From Rubrobacter xylanophilus DSM 9941 (GTDB lineage: Bacteria > Actinomycetota > Rubrobacteria > Rubrobacterales > Rubrobacteraceae), in assembly GCF_000014185.1 (NCBI RefSeq), contig NC_008148.1, positions 1,344,001 to 1,408,000 of the forward strand: 64,000 nucleotides of DNA, written 5' to 3'. This document shows, in pieces, positions 40,976 through 49,489 of this stretch; the first letter of the stretch is position 1, and each line of letters begins with the position of its first letter. The notes under the pieces were generated by a model, which did not search any database, was not told where the DNA came from, and saw only the letters and a program-made list of their open reading frames with translations. The translations under genes and the position numbers were made by a program.

Positions 40976-41748
40976 GCGGCGGCTACCCGCGGCCCGACAA
41001 GGCGCGGACCCGGCGGCTCCTGGAGCGCTACCACCGGGAGGGGGACCGGCAGGCCAGGGAGCAGGTGATCCAGGAGCAGCTGCCGCTCGCCGAGTTTCTG
41101 GCGCGCAAGTTCGCCGGCCGCGGGGAGCCGCTGGAGGACCTCGTGCAGGTGGCCTCCGTGGGCCTCATAAAGGCCGTGGACCGCTTCGACGTGGACAGGA
41201 ACATCGAGTTCTCCACCTACGCCACGCCCAACATCCTGGGCGAGATAAAGCGCCACTTCCGGGACAAGGGGTGGGCCATGCGGGTGCCGCGGGGGCTGCA
41301 GGAGCTGCGCCAGGCGGTCAAGGAGGCCATCCGGGAGGAGACGGTCAGGACCGGCCGCTCGCCGACGATGGACGAGCTCGCCGAGCGGCTGGACACCGAC
41401 GTGGAGAGCGTGGCCGAGGCGCTCACGCTGGGCCGGGCGTACAACACCACCAGCCTGGACGCCCCCATAAGCCAGGACGACGCCGAGGGGGACACCATCA
41501 TGGACCTGCAGGCCGACGAGAACCAGCCCATAGAGGGCATAGAGGACAAGCTGCTGCTGCAGGAGGCCATGCGGGGGCTGCGCGAGCAGCAGCGGGAGAT
41601 CCTGCGGCTGCGGTTCAACGAGGGGAAGACCCAGACCGAGATCGCCGAGCGCATCGGGGTGAGCCAGATGCACGTCTCCCGCCTGTTGCGGCGGGCGATC
41701 GCCGACCTGCGGCGCTCGCTCTCCGAGATGGAGCGCGAGCGGCACTAG
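40972..41748 (+). CDS. SigB/SigF-family RNA polymerase sigma factor
   Basis: A 258-residue group 3 sigma factor. Region 2 (LEDLVQVASVGLIKAVDRFD, IEFSTYATPNILGEIKRHF, DKGWAMRVPR) is typical of SigB/SigF/SigG. Region 3 (SPTMDELAERLDTDVESV) and region 4 helix-turn-helix (KTQTEIAERIGVSQMHVSRL) follow. The GTG start overlaps the stop of the RsbW-like gene. It likely runs a general stress or developmental regulon. Confidence 0.95.
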   Translation: MSGGYPRPDKARTRRLLERYHREGDRQAREQVIQEQLPLAEFLARKFAGRGEPLEDLVQVASVGLIKAVDRFDVDRNIEFSTYATPNILGEIKRHFRDKGWAMRVPRGLQELRQAVKEAIREETVRTGRSPTMDELAERLDTDVESVAEALTLGRAYNTTSLDAPISQDDAEGDTIMDLQADENQPIEGIEDKLLLQEAMRGLREQQREILRLRFNEGKTQTEIAERIGVSQMHVSRLLRRAIADLRRSLSEMERERH

Positions 41749-41767
41749 AAAACGACCGCCGGGAAAG

Positions 41768-41773
41768 TACAAT
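41768..41773 (+). promoter_or_regulatory. -10 element of alaS
   Basis: TACAAT ends 9 nt before the alaS ATG (41783). No ribosome binding site is present, so the transcript is likely leaderless or has a leader of only a few bases. Confidence 0.5.
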
Positions 41774-41782
41774 ACGCCCAGC

Positions 41783-44431
41783 ATGGAGCACATGAAGAGC
41801 GCCGAGATACGCCGCAGGTTCCTGGACTTCTTCGCCGAGCGGGACCACAGGATCTACCCGAGCTCCTCCCTGATCCCGCACGACGACCCCACCGTGCTCC
41901 TGACCACGGCCGGGGTCCAGCAGTTCATCCCGTACTTTCTCGGGCAGGAGAAGCCGCCGCATCCCCGGGCCGCCAGCGTCCAGAAGTGCTTCCGGACCCA
42001 GGATCTGGAGGAGGTGGGCGACCCCAGCCACCTCACCTTCTTCGAGATGCTCGGGAACTTCTCCTTCGGGGACTACTTCAAGAAGGAGGCCATCGGGTGG
42101 GCCTGGGAGTTCCTCACCGAGGGGCTCGGCATCCCCCCCGAGCGGCTCTGGGTGACCATCTTCGAGGGCGACGAGAACGCCCCGGAGGACCTGGAGGCCA
42201 AGAGGTTCTGGATGGAGGTGGGGGTGCCGGAGCACAAGATCTTCGGGCTCCCCAAGTCCGAGAACTGGTGGGGCCCTGCGGGCGAGACCGGCCCCTGCGG
42301 CCCCTGCTCGGAGATCTACTACGACTACGGCGAGGAGTTCGGGCCGGGCGATCCCCTGGAGGACGCCCGCTACGGCCCCGGAGGCGAGGAGGGCGACGCC
42401 CGCTTCCTCGAGGTGTGGAACCTGGTCTTCAACCAGTACGAGCAGCTGCGGGACGGGAGCCTGCGGCCGCTGGAGCAGACCGGCATAGACACCGGGATGG
42501 GGCTCGAGCGCATCGCGGCGGTCATGCAGGGGGCGCGCTCGGTGTACGAGACCGACCTCTACGCCCCGGTCATCGAGCGGGCGCGGGAGTACACCGGGGT
42601 CGCGCTCGGGGACGGGGAGGAAACCGACCGGGCGCTGCGCATCCTCGCCGACCACGCCCGGGGGATGGCCTTCCTCATCGCCGACGGGGTGCGGCCGGGC
42701 AACCAGCGGCGGGAGTACGTGCTGCGGCGGATCATCCGCCGGGCCACCCGCGAGGCCTACGGGCGCTTCGGGCTCGACGCCGGAAGGATAGCCTCCCTCG
42801 CCGAGACCGTCGCCGACTACATGGGCGGCTTCTGGGGCGAGCTGCGCGAGGCGCGGGACGAGATCCGGCGGGTGGTCGAGAGCGAGGCCGCCCGGTTCAT
42901 CGACATCTACCACTCCGGGATGCGCCTGCTGGAGGCGGAGATCTCCCGCCTGGAGGGCGGGCGGTTCCCGGGGGAGGTGGCCTTCACGCTGCACGACACC
43001 TACGGTTTCCCGGTGGAGGTGACCCGGGAGGTGCTCGCGGAGCGCGGGATCTCGCTGGACGAGGCCGGCTTCCGGCGGGCGATGGAGCGGCAGCGCGAGC
43101 GGGCGCGGGAGGCGCTCGAGGGGCACGAGCGGGCGGTGGCCGCCTTCCGCGACAGGGAGATCCGGAGCCGCTTCGTCGGCTACGAGCGGGAGCAGGCGGA
43201 GACCAGGATACTCGCCATCGAGCCCGTCCCCGACGCCGAGGGGGAGCTCTACCTGGTCCTCGAGGAGAACCCGTTCTACGCCACCGGCGGGGGGCAGGTG
43301 GCGGACACCGGCTGGATCTCCTCCGAGAAGGGGCAGCTGGAGGTGGTCGACGCCATCCCCGCCGGGGACTACCAGGTCCTGCGGGCGAGGGTGGAGCGCG
43401 GCCGCTTCGAGGCCGGGGACGAGGTGGTCGCCTCCATAAACCGCGTGCGGCGCCAGCAGATAGAGGCCAACCACACCGCGACCCACATCCTGCACTGGGC
43501 GCTGCGGGCCGTGCTCGGCAAGGAGGTGGTGCAGGCCGGGAGCTACGTCGGGCCCGACCGGCTGCGTTTCGACTACCGCTACTCGGGGCGGGTGACCGAG
43601 GAGGAGCTGGCCCGCGTCCAGGAGCTGTGCCTGCTCAAGATCACCGAGAACCAGCCCGTCCGCTACTACACCACCACGCTGGAGGAGGCCCGCAAGCTCG
43701 GGGCCATCATGCTCTTCGGGGAGAAGTACGGGGAGCTGGTGCGGGTGGTGGAGGTGGACGGCTTCTCCCGCGAGCTGTGCGGCGGGACCCACGTGCGCGG
43801 GACGGCCGAGATAGGGGCCTTCAAGATCACCTCCAACCGGCGGCACGGCGCGGACCTCTACAGGATCGAGGTGATAACCGGCCGGGAGGCGCTCTACTAT
43901 CTCACCCGGGCCGCCGAGACCGCCGAGCGGCTCGCCGCGGAGCTGCGGCTCCCCGGGGTCGAGGAGCTTCCGGAGGCGGTTTCCCGCCTGCGGGAGGAGC
44001 TGCAGCAGGCGCGCGAGGAGCTGCGCCAGCAGGCGCTCAAGAGGGGGCTCGAGGAGGTCGGCTCGCTGGTCGAGAACGCCGAGTCCATAGACGGGACGAA
44101 GGTGGTGACCGGCCGGGTTGCCGCCGCGGACGTGAGGGATCTGCGCCAGATCTCGGACGACGTCCGCAACCGGGTGGGCGGGCCCGTGGCGGTGGTGCTG
44201 GCGGCCGACCTGGACGGCAAGGCGGTGCTGGTGGCGAACTTCCACCCGGAGGTCTCCAAGCGCGTGAAGGCGGGCGACGTGGTCCGGGAGGCGGCCGGCA
44301 TCCTCGGCGGCGGGGGCGGGGGCAGCCCCACGATGGCGCAGGCCGGCGGCGGGAACCTGGAGGCCATCCCCGCGGCCCTGGAGCGGGTGCGGCAGATCCT
44401 GAGCCGCGAGCTCTCCGGCCGCGAGGCGTGA
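41783..44431 (+). CDS. alaS: Alanyl-tRNA synthetase
   Basis: 882 aa, full length. The class II catalytic core has HLTFFEMLGNFSFGDYFK and NQRREYVLRRIIRRA. The editing domain holds the zinc ligands NHTATHILHWAL and ELCGGTHVRGT. A coiled-coil linker (LREELQQAREELRQQALKRG) and the C-Ala DHHA1 domain ending in GGGGGSPTMAQAGG complete it. The stop overlaps the ruvX GTG; alaS-ruvX-mltG-aroE is a common gene order. Confidence 0.97.
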   Translation: MEHMKSAEIRRRFLDFFAERDHRIYPSSSLIPHDDPTVLLTTAGVQQFIPYFLGQEKPPHPRAASVQKCFRTQDLEEVGDPSHLTFFEMLGNFSFGDYFKKEAIGWAWEFLTEGLGIPPERLWVTIFEGDENAPEDLEAKRFWMEVGVPEHKIFGLPKSENWWGPAGETGPCGPCSEIYYDYGEEFGPGDPLEDARYGPGGEEGDARFLEVWNLVFNQYEQLRDGSLRPLEQTGIDTGMGLERIAAVMQGARSVYETDLYAPVIERAREYTGVALGDGEETDRALRILADHARGMAFLIADGVRPGNQRREYVLRRIIRRATREAYGRFGLDAGRIASLAETVADYMGGFWGELREARDEIRRVVESEAARFIDIYHSGMRLLEAEISRLEGGRFPGEVAFTLHDTYGFPVEVTREVLAERGISLDEAGFRRAMERQRERAREALEGHERAVAAFRDREIRSRFVGYEREQAETRILAIEPVPDAEGELYLVLEENPFYATGGGQVADTGWISSEKGQLEVVDAIPAGDYQVLRARVERGRFEAGDEVVASINRVRRQQIEANHTATHILHWALRAVLGKEVVQAGSYVGPDRLRFDYRYSGRVTEEELARVQELCLLKITENQPVRYYTTTLEEARKLGAIMLFGEKYGELVRVVEVDGFSRELCGGTHVRGTAEIGAFKITSNRRHGADLYRIEVITGREALYYLTRAAETAERLAAELRLPGVEELPEAVSRLREELQQAREELRQQALKRGLEEVGSLVENAESIDGTKVVTGRVAAADVRDLRQISDDVRNRVGGPVAVVLAADLDGKAVLVANFHPEVSKRVKAGDVVREAAGILGGGGGGSPTMAQAGGGNLEAIPAALERVRQILSRELSGREA

Positions 44432-44847
44432 GTCCGCCCGAGGGGAGGGTGGCCGCGCTCGACTTGGGCGAGGTCTGGACGGGGGTCGCCGTCTCGGACC
44501 CCACGAGGACCCTGGCCCGGCCGCTGGAGGTGGTCAGAACCTCGGAGCTCCCCGGCGTTCTGCGCCGTCTCGTCCGCGAGGAGGGGGTCGGGGAGGTCCT
44601 GGTCGGCCTCCCGCGCACGCTGCGGGGGGAGGTGGGCTTTCAGGCGCGGCGGGTGTCGGATAGACTCTCCTCGCTGAGGGCCGGCTTCCCGGAGGTCCGG
44701 TTTGTGGAGTGGGACGAGCGGCTCACCACGAAGGTGGTCTCCGGGCCGCTCCGGGAGGGGCGGAGGCGCGGCCGCCGGGAGCGCGTGGACCACCTGGCCG
44801 CCGCCCGGATGCTGCAGGAGTACCTCGAGCTGGGAGGGGGCGCTTGA
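44428..44847 (+). CDS. ruvX: Putative Holliday junction resolvase RuvX/YqgF
   Basis: A 139-residue RNase H-fold protein. Acidic sites are seen in VAALDLGEVWTGVAVSD, the VGLPRTLRGE strand, WDERLTT and DHLAAARMLQEYL. The family has also been linked to 16S rRNA 5' maturation. The GTG overlaps the alaS stop and the stop overlaps the mltG TTG. Confidence 0.92.
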   Translation: MSPPEGRVAALDLGEVWTGVAVSDPTRTLARPLEVVRTSELPGVLRRLVREEGVGEVLVGLPRTLRGEVGFQARRVSDRLSSLRAGFPEVRFVEWDERLTTKVVSGPLREGRRRGRRERVDHLAAARMLQEYLELGGGA

Positions 44848-45956
44848 GGCGCTACAACAGGCGGAGGACCAGGGACTGGGAGGAGCTGGAGGCCCGGCTC
44901 GACGCCATAGGGGCGCGCTCCTCCTCCAAGCGCCGCCGCAAAAAGCGCCGCTCGCTGGGGCCCGTCTTCGGGCTGGTGCTCCTCGCGGGCGTTCTGGCCG
45001 TCATCTACGCCATCTTCGCCGCCGCCACCGGCGAGGACGGGGCGCGGGCCGAGCCCGTGGAGATCCGGGTCGCCAAGGGCGACACCCTCTCCAGCGTGGC
45101 CGAGAGGCTGGAGGAGAAGGGGGTGATCGGGAGCTCCTTCCTCTTCGAGCTGGAGGCGCGCCTGGAGGGCAAGAGCACGGCCATAAAGCCCGGGGAGTAC
45201 ACCTTCCGTCCCGGGGAGGACGACGACCGGATCCTGGCGCGCCTCACCGCCGGGCAGGCCGCCCCCACCTTCACCGTGACCATCCCCGAGGGCCTTACCC
45301 TGGAGCAGACCGCCCGGCGGGTTGCGCGGGCGAGCGGCGGGGACATCACGGCGGAGGAGTTCGAGCGGGCCGCCCGGAGCACCGACTACCCCTACGCCTT
45401 CCTCAAGGACCCCGCCATAGAGACGACCGAGGGGTTCTTGTTCCCCAAGAAGTACGAGTTCGAGGAGGGGACCACGGCCCGCCAGGTAGTGGACCGGCTG
45501 CTCGAGCAGTACCTCATCGAGACCGAGGGTCTGGACATAGAGGGGGCCGAGCGGCGGCTCAACCTCACCGAGTACGAGCTGGTGATCACGGCCTCCCTCA
45601 TCGAGCGGGAGGCGGCCAACCCGCGGGAGAAGCCGCTGATAGCCTCGGTGATCTACAACCGGCTGCGCCGGGGGATGCCGCTGCAGATAGACGCCACGAT
45701 CCAGTACGCCCGCGGCGAGCCCAAGGAGAACCTCTCCCTGCAGGACCTGAAGATAGACTCCCCCTACAACACCTACGAAAACCCGGGGCTCCCGCCGGGC
45801 CCCATCTGCAGCCCCTCGCTGAGCTCCCTGCAGGCGGCGGTGAACCCGGCCGAGACGGACTACCTCTACTACGTGCTGAAGCGGGGCGGCGAGGAGCACT
45901 TCTTCACCTCGGACTACAACGAGTTCCTGCGGGCCAAGGAGGCCGCCGGCCTCTAG
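44844..45956 (+). CDS. mltG: Endolytic transglycosylase MltG
   Basis: A 370-residue membrane-bound peptidoglycan terminase. A very basic cytosolic stretch (SSSKRRRKKRRSLG) precedes one transmembrane helix (VFGLVLLAGVLAVIYAIFAA, about residues 36-55). A LysM-like subdomain (VAKGDTLSSVAERL) and the YceG catalytic domain with the Glu in VITASLIEREAANPREK follow. Late motifs IDATIQYARG, SPYNTYENPGLPPGPICSP and DYLYYV are intact. The TTG start overlaps ruvX. Confidence 0.94.
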   Translation: MRRYNRRRTRDWEELEARLDAIGARSSSKRRRKKRRSLGPVFGLVLLAGVLAVIYAIFAAATGEDGARAEPVEIRVAKGDTLSSVAERLEEKGVIGSSFLFELEARLEGKSTAIKPGEYTFRPGEDDDRILARLTAGQAAPTFTVTIPEGLTLEQTARRVARASGGDITAEEFERAARSTDYPYAFLKDPAIETTEGFLFPKKYEFEEGTTARQVVDRLLEQYLIETEGLDIEGAERRLNLTEYELVITASLIEREAANPREKPLIASVIYNRLRRGMPLQIDATIQYARGEPKENLSLQDLKIDSPYNTYENPGLPPGPICSPSLSSLQAAVNPAETDYLYYVLKRGGEEHFFTSDYNEFLRAKEAAGL

Positions 45957-45957
45957 C

Positions 45958-46812
45958 GTGTCCGTCCCGCGCATAGACGGCGAAACCTCCCTGGTGGGGC
46001 TCATCGGCCACCCGGTCTCCCACAGCCTGAGCCCGCAGATGCACAACGCCTCCTTCGCCGCGCTGGGGCTGAACTACGTCTACGTGCCGCTCGACGTGCC
46101 GCCGGAGGAGCTCGAGGCCGGGGTGAGGGGGCTCAGGGCCCTGGGCTTCCGCGGCTTCAACGTGACCATGCCCCACAAGGAGCGGGTGTGCGCCCTCGTG
46201 GACCGGCTGGACGAGGCCGCCCGCATCTCCGGGGCGGTCAACACGGTGGCGGTGGAGGAGGACGGTTCCCTGCTCGGGATGAACACCGACGGGAGCGGTT
46301 TCTTGCTGGCCTGCCGCGAGGCCGGGGTCGAGCCCTCCGGCAGGGTCGCCCTCGTGGCGGGGGCGGGCGGGGCGGCCGCCGCGGTGGCGGTGGCGCTGCT
46401 GAGGGCGGGGCTCTCGGAGCTGCGGATCGCCAACCGGACCCCGGGGCGGGCCCTCGGGCTGCGCGAGCGGCTCGGGGGGCTCGGCGGCCGGGTGGAGGTC
46501 TTCCCCCTCTCCGGGCTGGCGGAGGCCGCCGGGGGGGCGGACATCCTGGTGAACGCCACCTACCTGGGCATGCGCGCCGGCGACCCGCTCCCCTTCCCCG
46601 AGGAGCTGCTGCGCCCCGGCGTGGCCGTCTGCGACGCCGTCTACCGGCCGGGGAAGAGCACGGCGCTCGTGCGGGCCGCCCGGCGGCGGGGGCTCGCCGC
46701 GGTCCCCGGGGAGCTTATGCTCCTCTACCAGGGCGTCGAGGCCCAGCGGGCCTGGACCGGGGTGGACCCCGACGTGGGGGCGATGCGCCGGGCGCTCTCC
46801 GGGGAGGGGTAG
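45958..46812 (+). CDS. aroE: Shikimate dehydrogenase
   Basis: Reduces 3-dehydroshikimate with NADPH. 284 aa. LIGHPVSHSLSPQMHNASF binds substrate, the catalytic Lys is in NVTMPHKERV, NTDGSGF follows, and the dinucleotide loop is VAGAGGAAAAVAVAL. The closing YQGVEAQRAWTG is conserved. GTG start 1 bp after the mltG stop. Confidence 0.95.
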   Translation: MSVPRIDGETSLVGLIGHPVSHSLSPQMHNASFAALGLNYVYVPLDVPPEELEAGVRGLRALGFRGFNVTMPHKERVCALVDRLDEAARISGAVNTVAVEEDGSLLGMNTDGSGFLLACREAGVEPSGRVALVAGAGGAAAAVAVALLRAGLSELRIANRTPGRALGLRERLGGLGGRVEVFPLSGLAEAAGGADILVNATYLGMRAGDPLPFPEELLRPGVAVCDAVYRPGKSTALVRAARRRGLAAVPGELMLLYQGVEAQRAWTGVDPDVGAMRRALSGEG

Positions 46813-46820
46813 GGTTCGGT

Positions 46821-46826
46821 TAGAAT
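46821..46826 (+). promoter_or_regulatory. Candidate -10 of rpe
   Basis: TAGAAT in the 65-bp gap after aroE; a start near 46833 would give a ~45-nt leader containing GGACGGAGG before the TTG at 46878. No -35 was identified. Confidence 0.35.
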
Positions 46827-46877
46827 ACGGGCGGCGCTTGCCGGAGGACTTGCTCTTCTAGAGGACGGAGGCTTCGC

Positions 46878-47555
46878 TTGGCGTTCTTCGGGAAACTCGG
46901 CGACCGCGTCGTGGGGGCGCCCTCGATCCTCTCGGCCGACTTCGCGCACCTCGCCGACGAGGTGGAGCGGGCCCGCCGGGGAGGGGCCGAGCTCGTCCAC
47001 TTCGACGTGATGGACAACCACTTCGTCCCCAACCTCACCGTGGGCCCGGCGGTGGCCGCCTCGCTCGTCGAGGCCACCGAGCTGCCGGTCGACGCCCACC
47101 TGCAGGTAGAGAACCCGGACTCGCTCATCCCCGCCTTTATAGAGGCGGGGGTGGCCAGCATCTCGGTCCAGGTGGAGGCCGCAACCCACCTCCACCGGAC
47201 GCTCAAGCTCATCAAGAGCGGCGGCTGCGAGGCGGGGGTGGCGCTCAACCCCACCACCCCGCCCGAGCTCCTGGGCTGGGCCCTGCCGTACCTGGACTAC
47301 GTGCTGGTGATGAGCGTCAACCCGGGCTTCGGGGGGCAGAGGTTCATCCCCGAGATGGTGCAGAAGGTGCGGCGCATCCGGGAGATGGCCCCGGTCCCGG
47401 TCGAGGTGGACGGCGGGATCACGGCCGAGACCGCCCCGCTCATGGTCAAGGCCGGGGCGCAGGTGCTCGTGGCCGGCTCCGCCGTCTACCGGGGCGACCC
47501 GGCGGCCGAGATGCGGCGGATCATCGAGGCCGGCCGCGCCGCGCGGGGCCGCTGA
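46878..47555 (+). CDS. rpe: Ribulose-phosphate 3-epimerase
   Basis: Interconverts ribulose 5-phosphate and xylulose 5-phosphate. A 225-residue barrel with APSILSADFAHLADEV, LVHFDVMDNHFVPNLTVGP, LVMSVNPGFGGQRF and VEVDGGIT, which hold the metal and catalytic residues. TTG start with GGACGGAGG 6 nt upstream. Its product feeds the riboflavin operon that follows with ribulose 5-phosphate. Confidence 0.96.
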   Translation: MAFFGKLGDRVVGAPSILSADFAHLADEVERARRGGAELVHFDVMDNHFVPNLTVGPAVAASLVEATELPVDAHLQVENPDSLIPAFIEAGVASISVQVEAATHLHRTLKLIKSGGCEAGVALNPTTPPELLGWALPYLDYVLVMSVNPGFGGQRFIPEMVQKVRRIREMAPVPVEVDGGITAETAPLMVKAGAQVLVAGSAVYRGDPAAEMRRIIEAGRAARGR

Positions 47556-47596
47556 GTTGCCGCTCTGCGCGGCGTGTGGTAGTTTTGCTGCGGTAA

Positions 47597-47737
47597 CTTT
47601 CGGGGGCGGGTGGAATTCCCGCACCGGCGGTGAGCCCGGGTCCAGCGCGCCCGGGGAGCCCGCGACCCCCCGCCGCAGGCGGGGGTGGAGCCGGTGAGAG
47701 TCCGGCGCCGACGGTGATAGTCCGGATGGGAGAAAGG
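47597..47737 (+). ncRNA. FMN riboswitch (RFN element)
   Basis: The RFN consensus is plain: GGGCGGGTGGAATTCCCGCA (47604-47623), ACCGGCGGTGAGCCC, AGCCCGCGACC, CCGGTGAGAGTCCGGCGCCG and ACGGTGATAGTCCGGATGG, GAGAAAGG. The closing P1 stem pairs CTTTC (47597-47601) with GAAAG (47732-47736). That 3' strand contains the AAGGAAG ribosome binding site of ribD, whose TTG is at 47743. FMN binding should therefore hide the ribosome binding site. It controls the rib operon. Confidence 0.93.
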
Positions 47738-47742
47738 AAGCT

Positions 47743-48873
47743 TTGGCGCGCGAGGAACCCTTTATGGATCTCGCCCGCGAACTCGCCGAACGCGGGCGTT
47801 ACACGGCGGCTCCCAACCCGCTCGTCGGGGCGGTTGTCGTGCGCGGCGGCGCGGTGGTCGGCGAGGGCTGGCACGTGCGCCCCGGCGAGGAGCACGCCGA
47901 GGCGATGGCCCTGCGGCGGGCCGGCGCCGCGGCGCGCGGGGCGACGATGTACGTAACCCTCGAGCCCTGCAACCACCACCTCAGGACGCCCGGCCCCCCA
48001 TGCGCCGAGGCGGTGCTCCGGGCCGGCATCCGCCGGCTGGTCGTCGGTCACGCGGACCCCAATCCCCGGGTGAACGGCCGCAGCCTGCGCCGGCTGCGGG
48101 AGGCCGGGGTGGAGGTGGAGGTGCTCGACGACCCGGTCTTCGAGCGGCAGAACGAGCGGTTCTTCTGGGCGATGCGCAGGGGGCGGCCCTTCGTGCACCT
48201 CAAGCTCGCGGTCACGCTGGACGGCAGGATCGCCGCCGCCGGCGGCGACTCGCGGTGGGTCACCGGGCCCGAGGCGCGCCGGCGGGCGCACGCGCTGCGG
48301 GCCGAGGCCGGGGCGGTGCTGGTGGGGGCCGGGACCGCGCGCGCCGACGACCCGCTGCTCACGCCGCGCGGGCTGGACGAGGAGCCCCCGCGGGTACTGC
48401 GGGCCGTGCTGGACCCGCGCCTCACCCTCCCGGAGGCCTCTAGGCTGGTCAGCACCGCTCCCGAGTGGCCGCTGGTGGTGTTCTGCGCGGAGGGGGCCTC
48501 CCCGCGGAGGAGGCGGCGGCTCGAGGCCGCCGGGGCCGAGGTGGAGGCTGTGCCGGCGGCCGGGGACGGCGGGCTGGACCTCGGGGCCGTTCTGGAGCGG
48601 CTGCGGCTCCGGGGGGCCAGCGGGGTGCTCGTGGAGGGGGGCGGGCAGACGGCCCGGCGGTTCGTCGCGGGCGGGCTCGTCAACAAGATGACGCTCTTCT
48701 ACGCCCCCAGGCTCGCCGGGGCCGACGGAGTCCCCATGGTCGGCGGGCTGCGGGTGACCCGGATGGCGCAGGCGCCGCGCTTCTCCGTCGCGGGGGTGGA
48801 GAGGCTCGGAGACGACCTCGCGGTGACGCTGTATCCGGCCGAGGGAGGTGGGGATGTTCACCGGGTTGGTTGA
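47743..48873 (+). CDS. ribD: Riboflavin biosynthesis deaminase/reductase RibD
   Basis: Bifunctional: deaminates the pyrimidine intermediate and reduces the ribose chain. 376 aa. The deaminase domain (1-145) has zinc motifs GEEHAEAMAL and LEPCNHHLRTPGPPC. The reductase domain (150-365) has HLKLAVTLDGRIAAAGG, AVLVGAGTARADDPLLTPR and GVLVEGGGQTARRF. The TTG start is 3-5 nt after AAGGAAG in the riboswitch; an in-frame ATG at 47764 lacks such a site. Confidence 0.95.
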   Translation: MAREEPFMDLARELAERGRYTAAPNPLVGAVVVRGGAVVGEGWHVRPGEEHAEAMALRRAGAAARGATMYVTLEPCNHHLRTPGPPCAEAVLRAGIRRLVVGHADPNPRVNGRSLRRLREAGVEVEVLDDPVFERQNERFFWAMRRGRPFVHLKLAVTLDGRIAAAGGDSRWVTGPEARRRAHALRAEAGAVLVGAGTARADDPLLTPRGLDEEPPRVLRAVLDPRLTLPEASRLVSTAPEWPLVVFCAEGASPRRRRRLEAAGAEVEAVPAAGDGGLDLGAVLERLRLRGASGVLVEGGGQTARRFVAGGLVNKMTLFYAPRLAGADGVPMVGGLRVTRMAQAPRFSVAGVERLGDDLAVTLYPAEGGGDVHRVG

Positions 48874-49489
48874 GGAGGTAGGCAGGGTCGTGGGGGTCGG
48901 GGGAGGGGAGATGCGCTCCCTCGCCGTTGCGGCCGGGAGGGTGCTCGAGGGCACCCGGGAGGGAGACTCGGTCGCCGTGAACGGCGTGTGCCTCACCGTG
49001 GAGCGGCGCGAGGGGGAGGCGCTGGTGTTCAACGCCATGCCCGAGACGCTGCGGCGGACGGCGCTCGGCGGGCTCCTGCCCGGAAGCCCCGTCAACCTGG
49101 AGCGTGCCATGCCCGCGGGGGGCAGGTTCGGGGGGCACGTGGTGCAGGGGCACGTGGACGGGGTCGGGGAGGTGCGCGGCGTGAGGCCCGAGGGCGGGGC
49201 CGAGATCTGGACCTTCGGCGCCCCGGAGGGCGTGCTGCGCTACACGGTGGAGAAGGGGAGCATCTGCGTCGACGGCATAAGCCTGACCGTCGTGTCTGTG
49301 AAAGATGACTCTTTCACCGTCTCCATCCTGCCGCAGACTAAGGAGAGCACCAACCTCAGGGAGCTGGGGGTCGGAGCCAGGGTGAACCTGGAGGCGGACC
49401 TTATAGCCAAGTACGTGGAGCGGCTGCTGCCGCACGTTGTCAGGGTGTCCGGAGGTTTCGAGAGGAGCGTGGAGCGGGATGCCGTTTAG
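48854..49489 (+). CDS. ribE: Riboflavin synthase alpha chain
   Basis: Dismutates two 6,7-dimethyl-8-ribityllumazines into riboflavin. 211 aa with two lumazine-binding repeats: MFTGLVEEVGRV, SVAVNGVCLTV, GGHVVQGHVDGVG, then SICVDGISLTVV and ESTNLRELGVGARVNLE. ATG 48854 follows GGGAGGTG by 5 nt and lies 20 bp inside ribD. Confidence 0.95.
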   Translation: MFTGLVEEVGRVVGVGGGEMRSLAVAAGRVLEGTREGDSVAVNGVCLTVERREGEALVFNAMPETLRRTALGGLLPGSPVNLERAMPAGGRFGGHVVQGHVDGVGEVRGVRPEGGAEIWTFGAPEGVLRYTVEKGSICVDGISLTVVSVKDDSFTVSILPQTKESTNLRELGVGARVNLEADLIAKYVERLLPHVVRVSGGFERSVERDAV

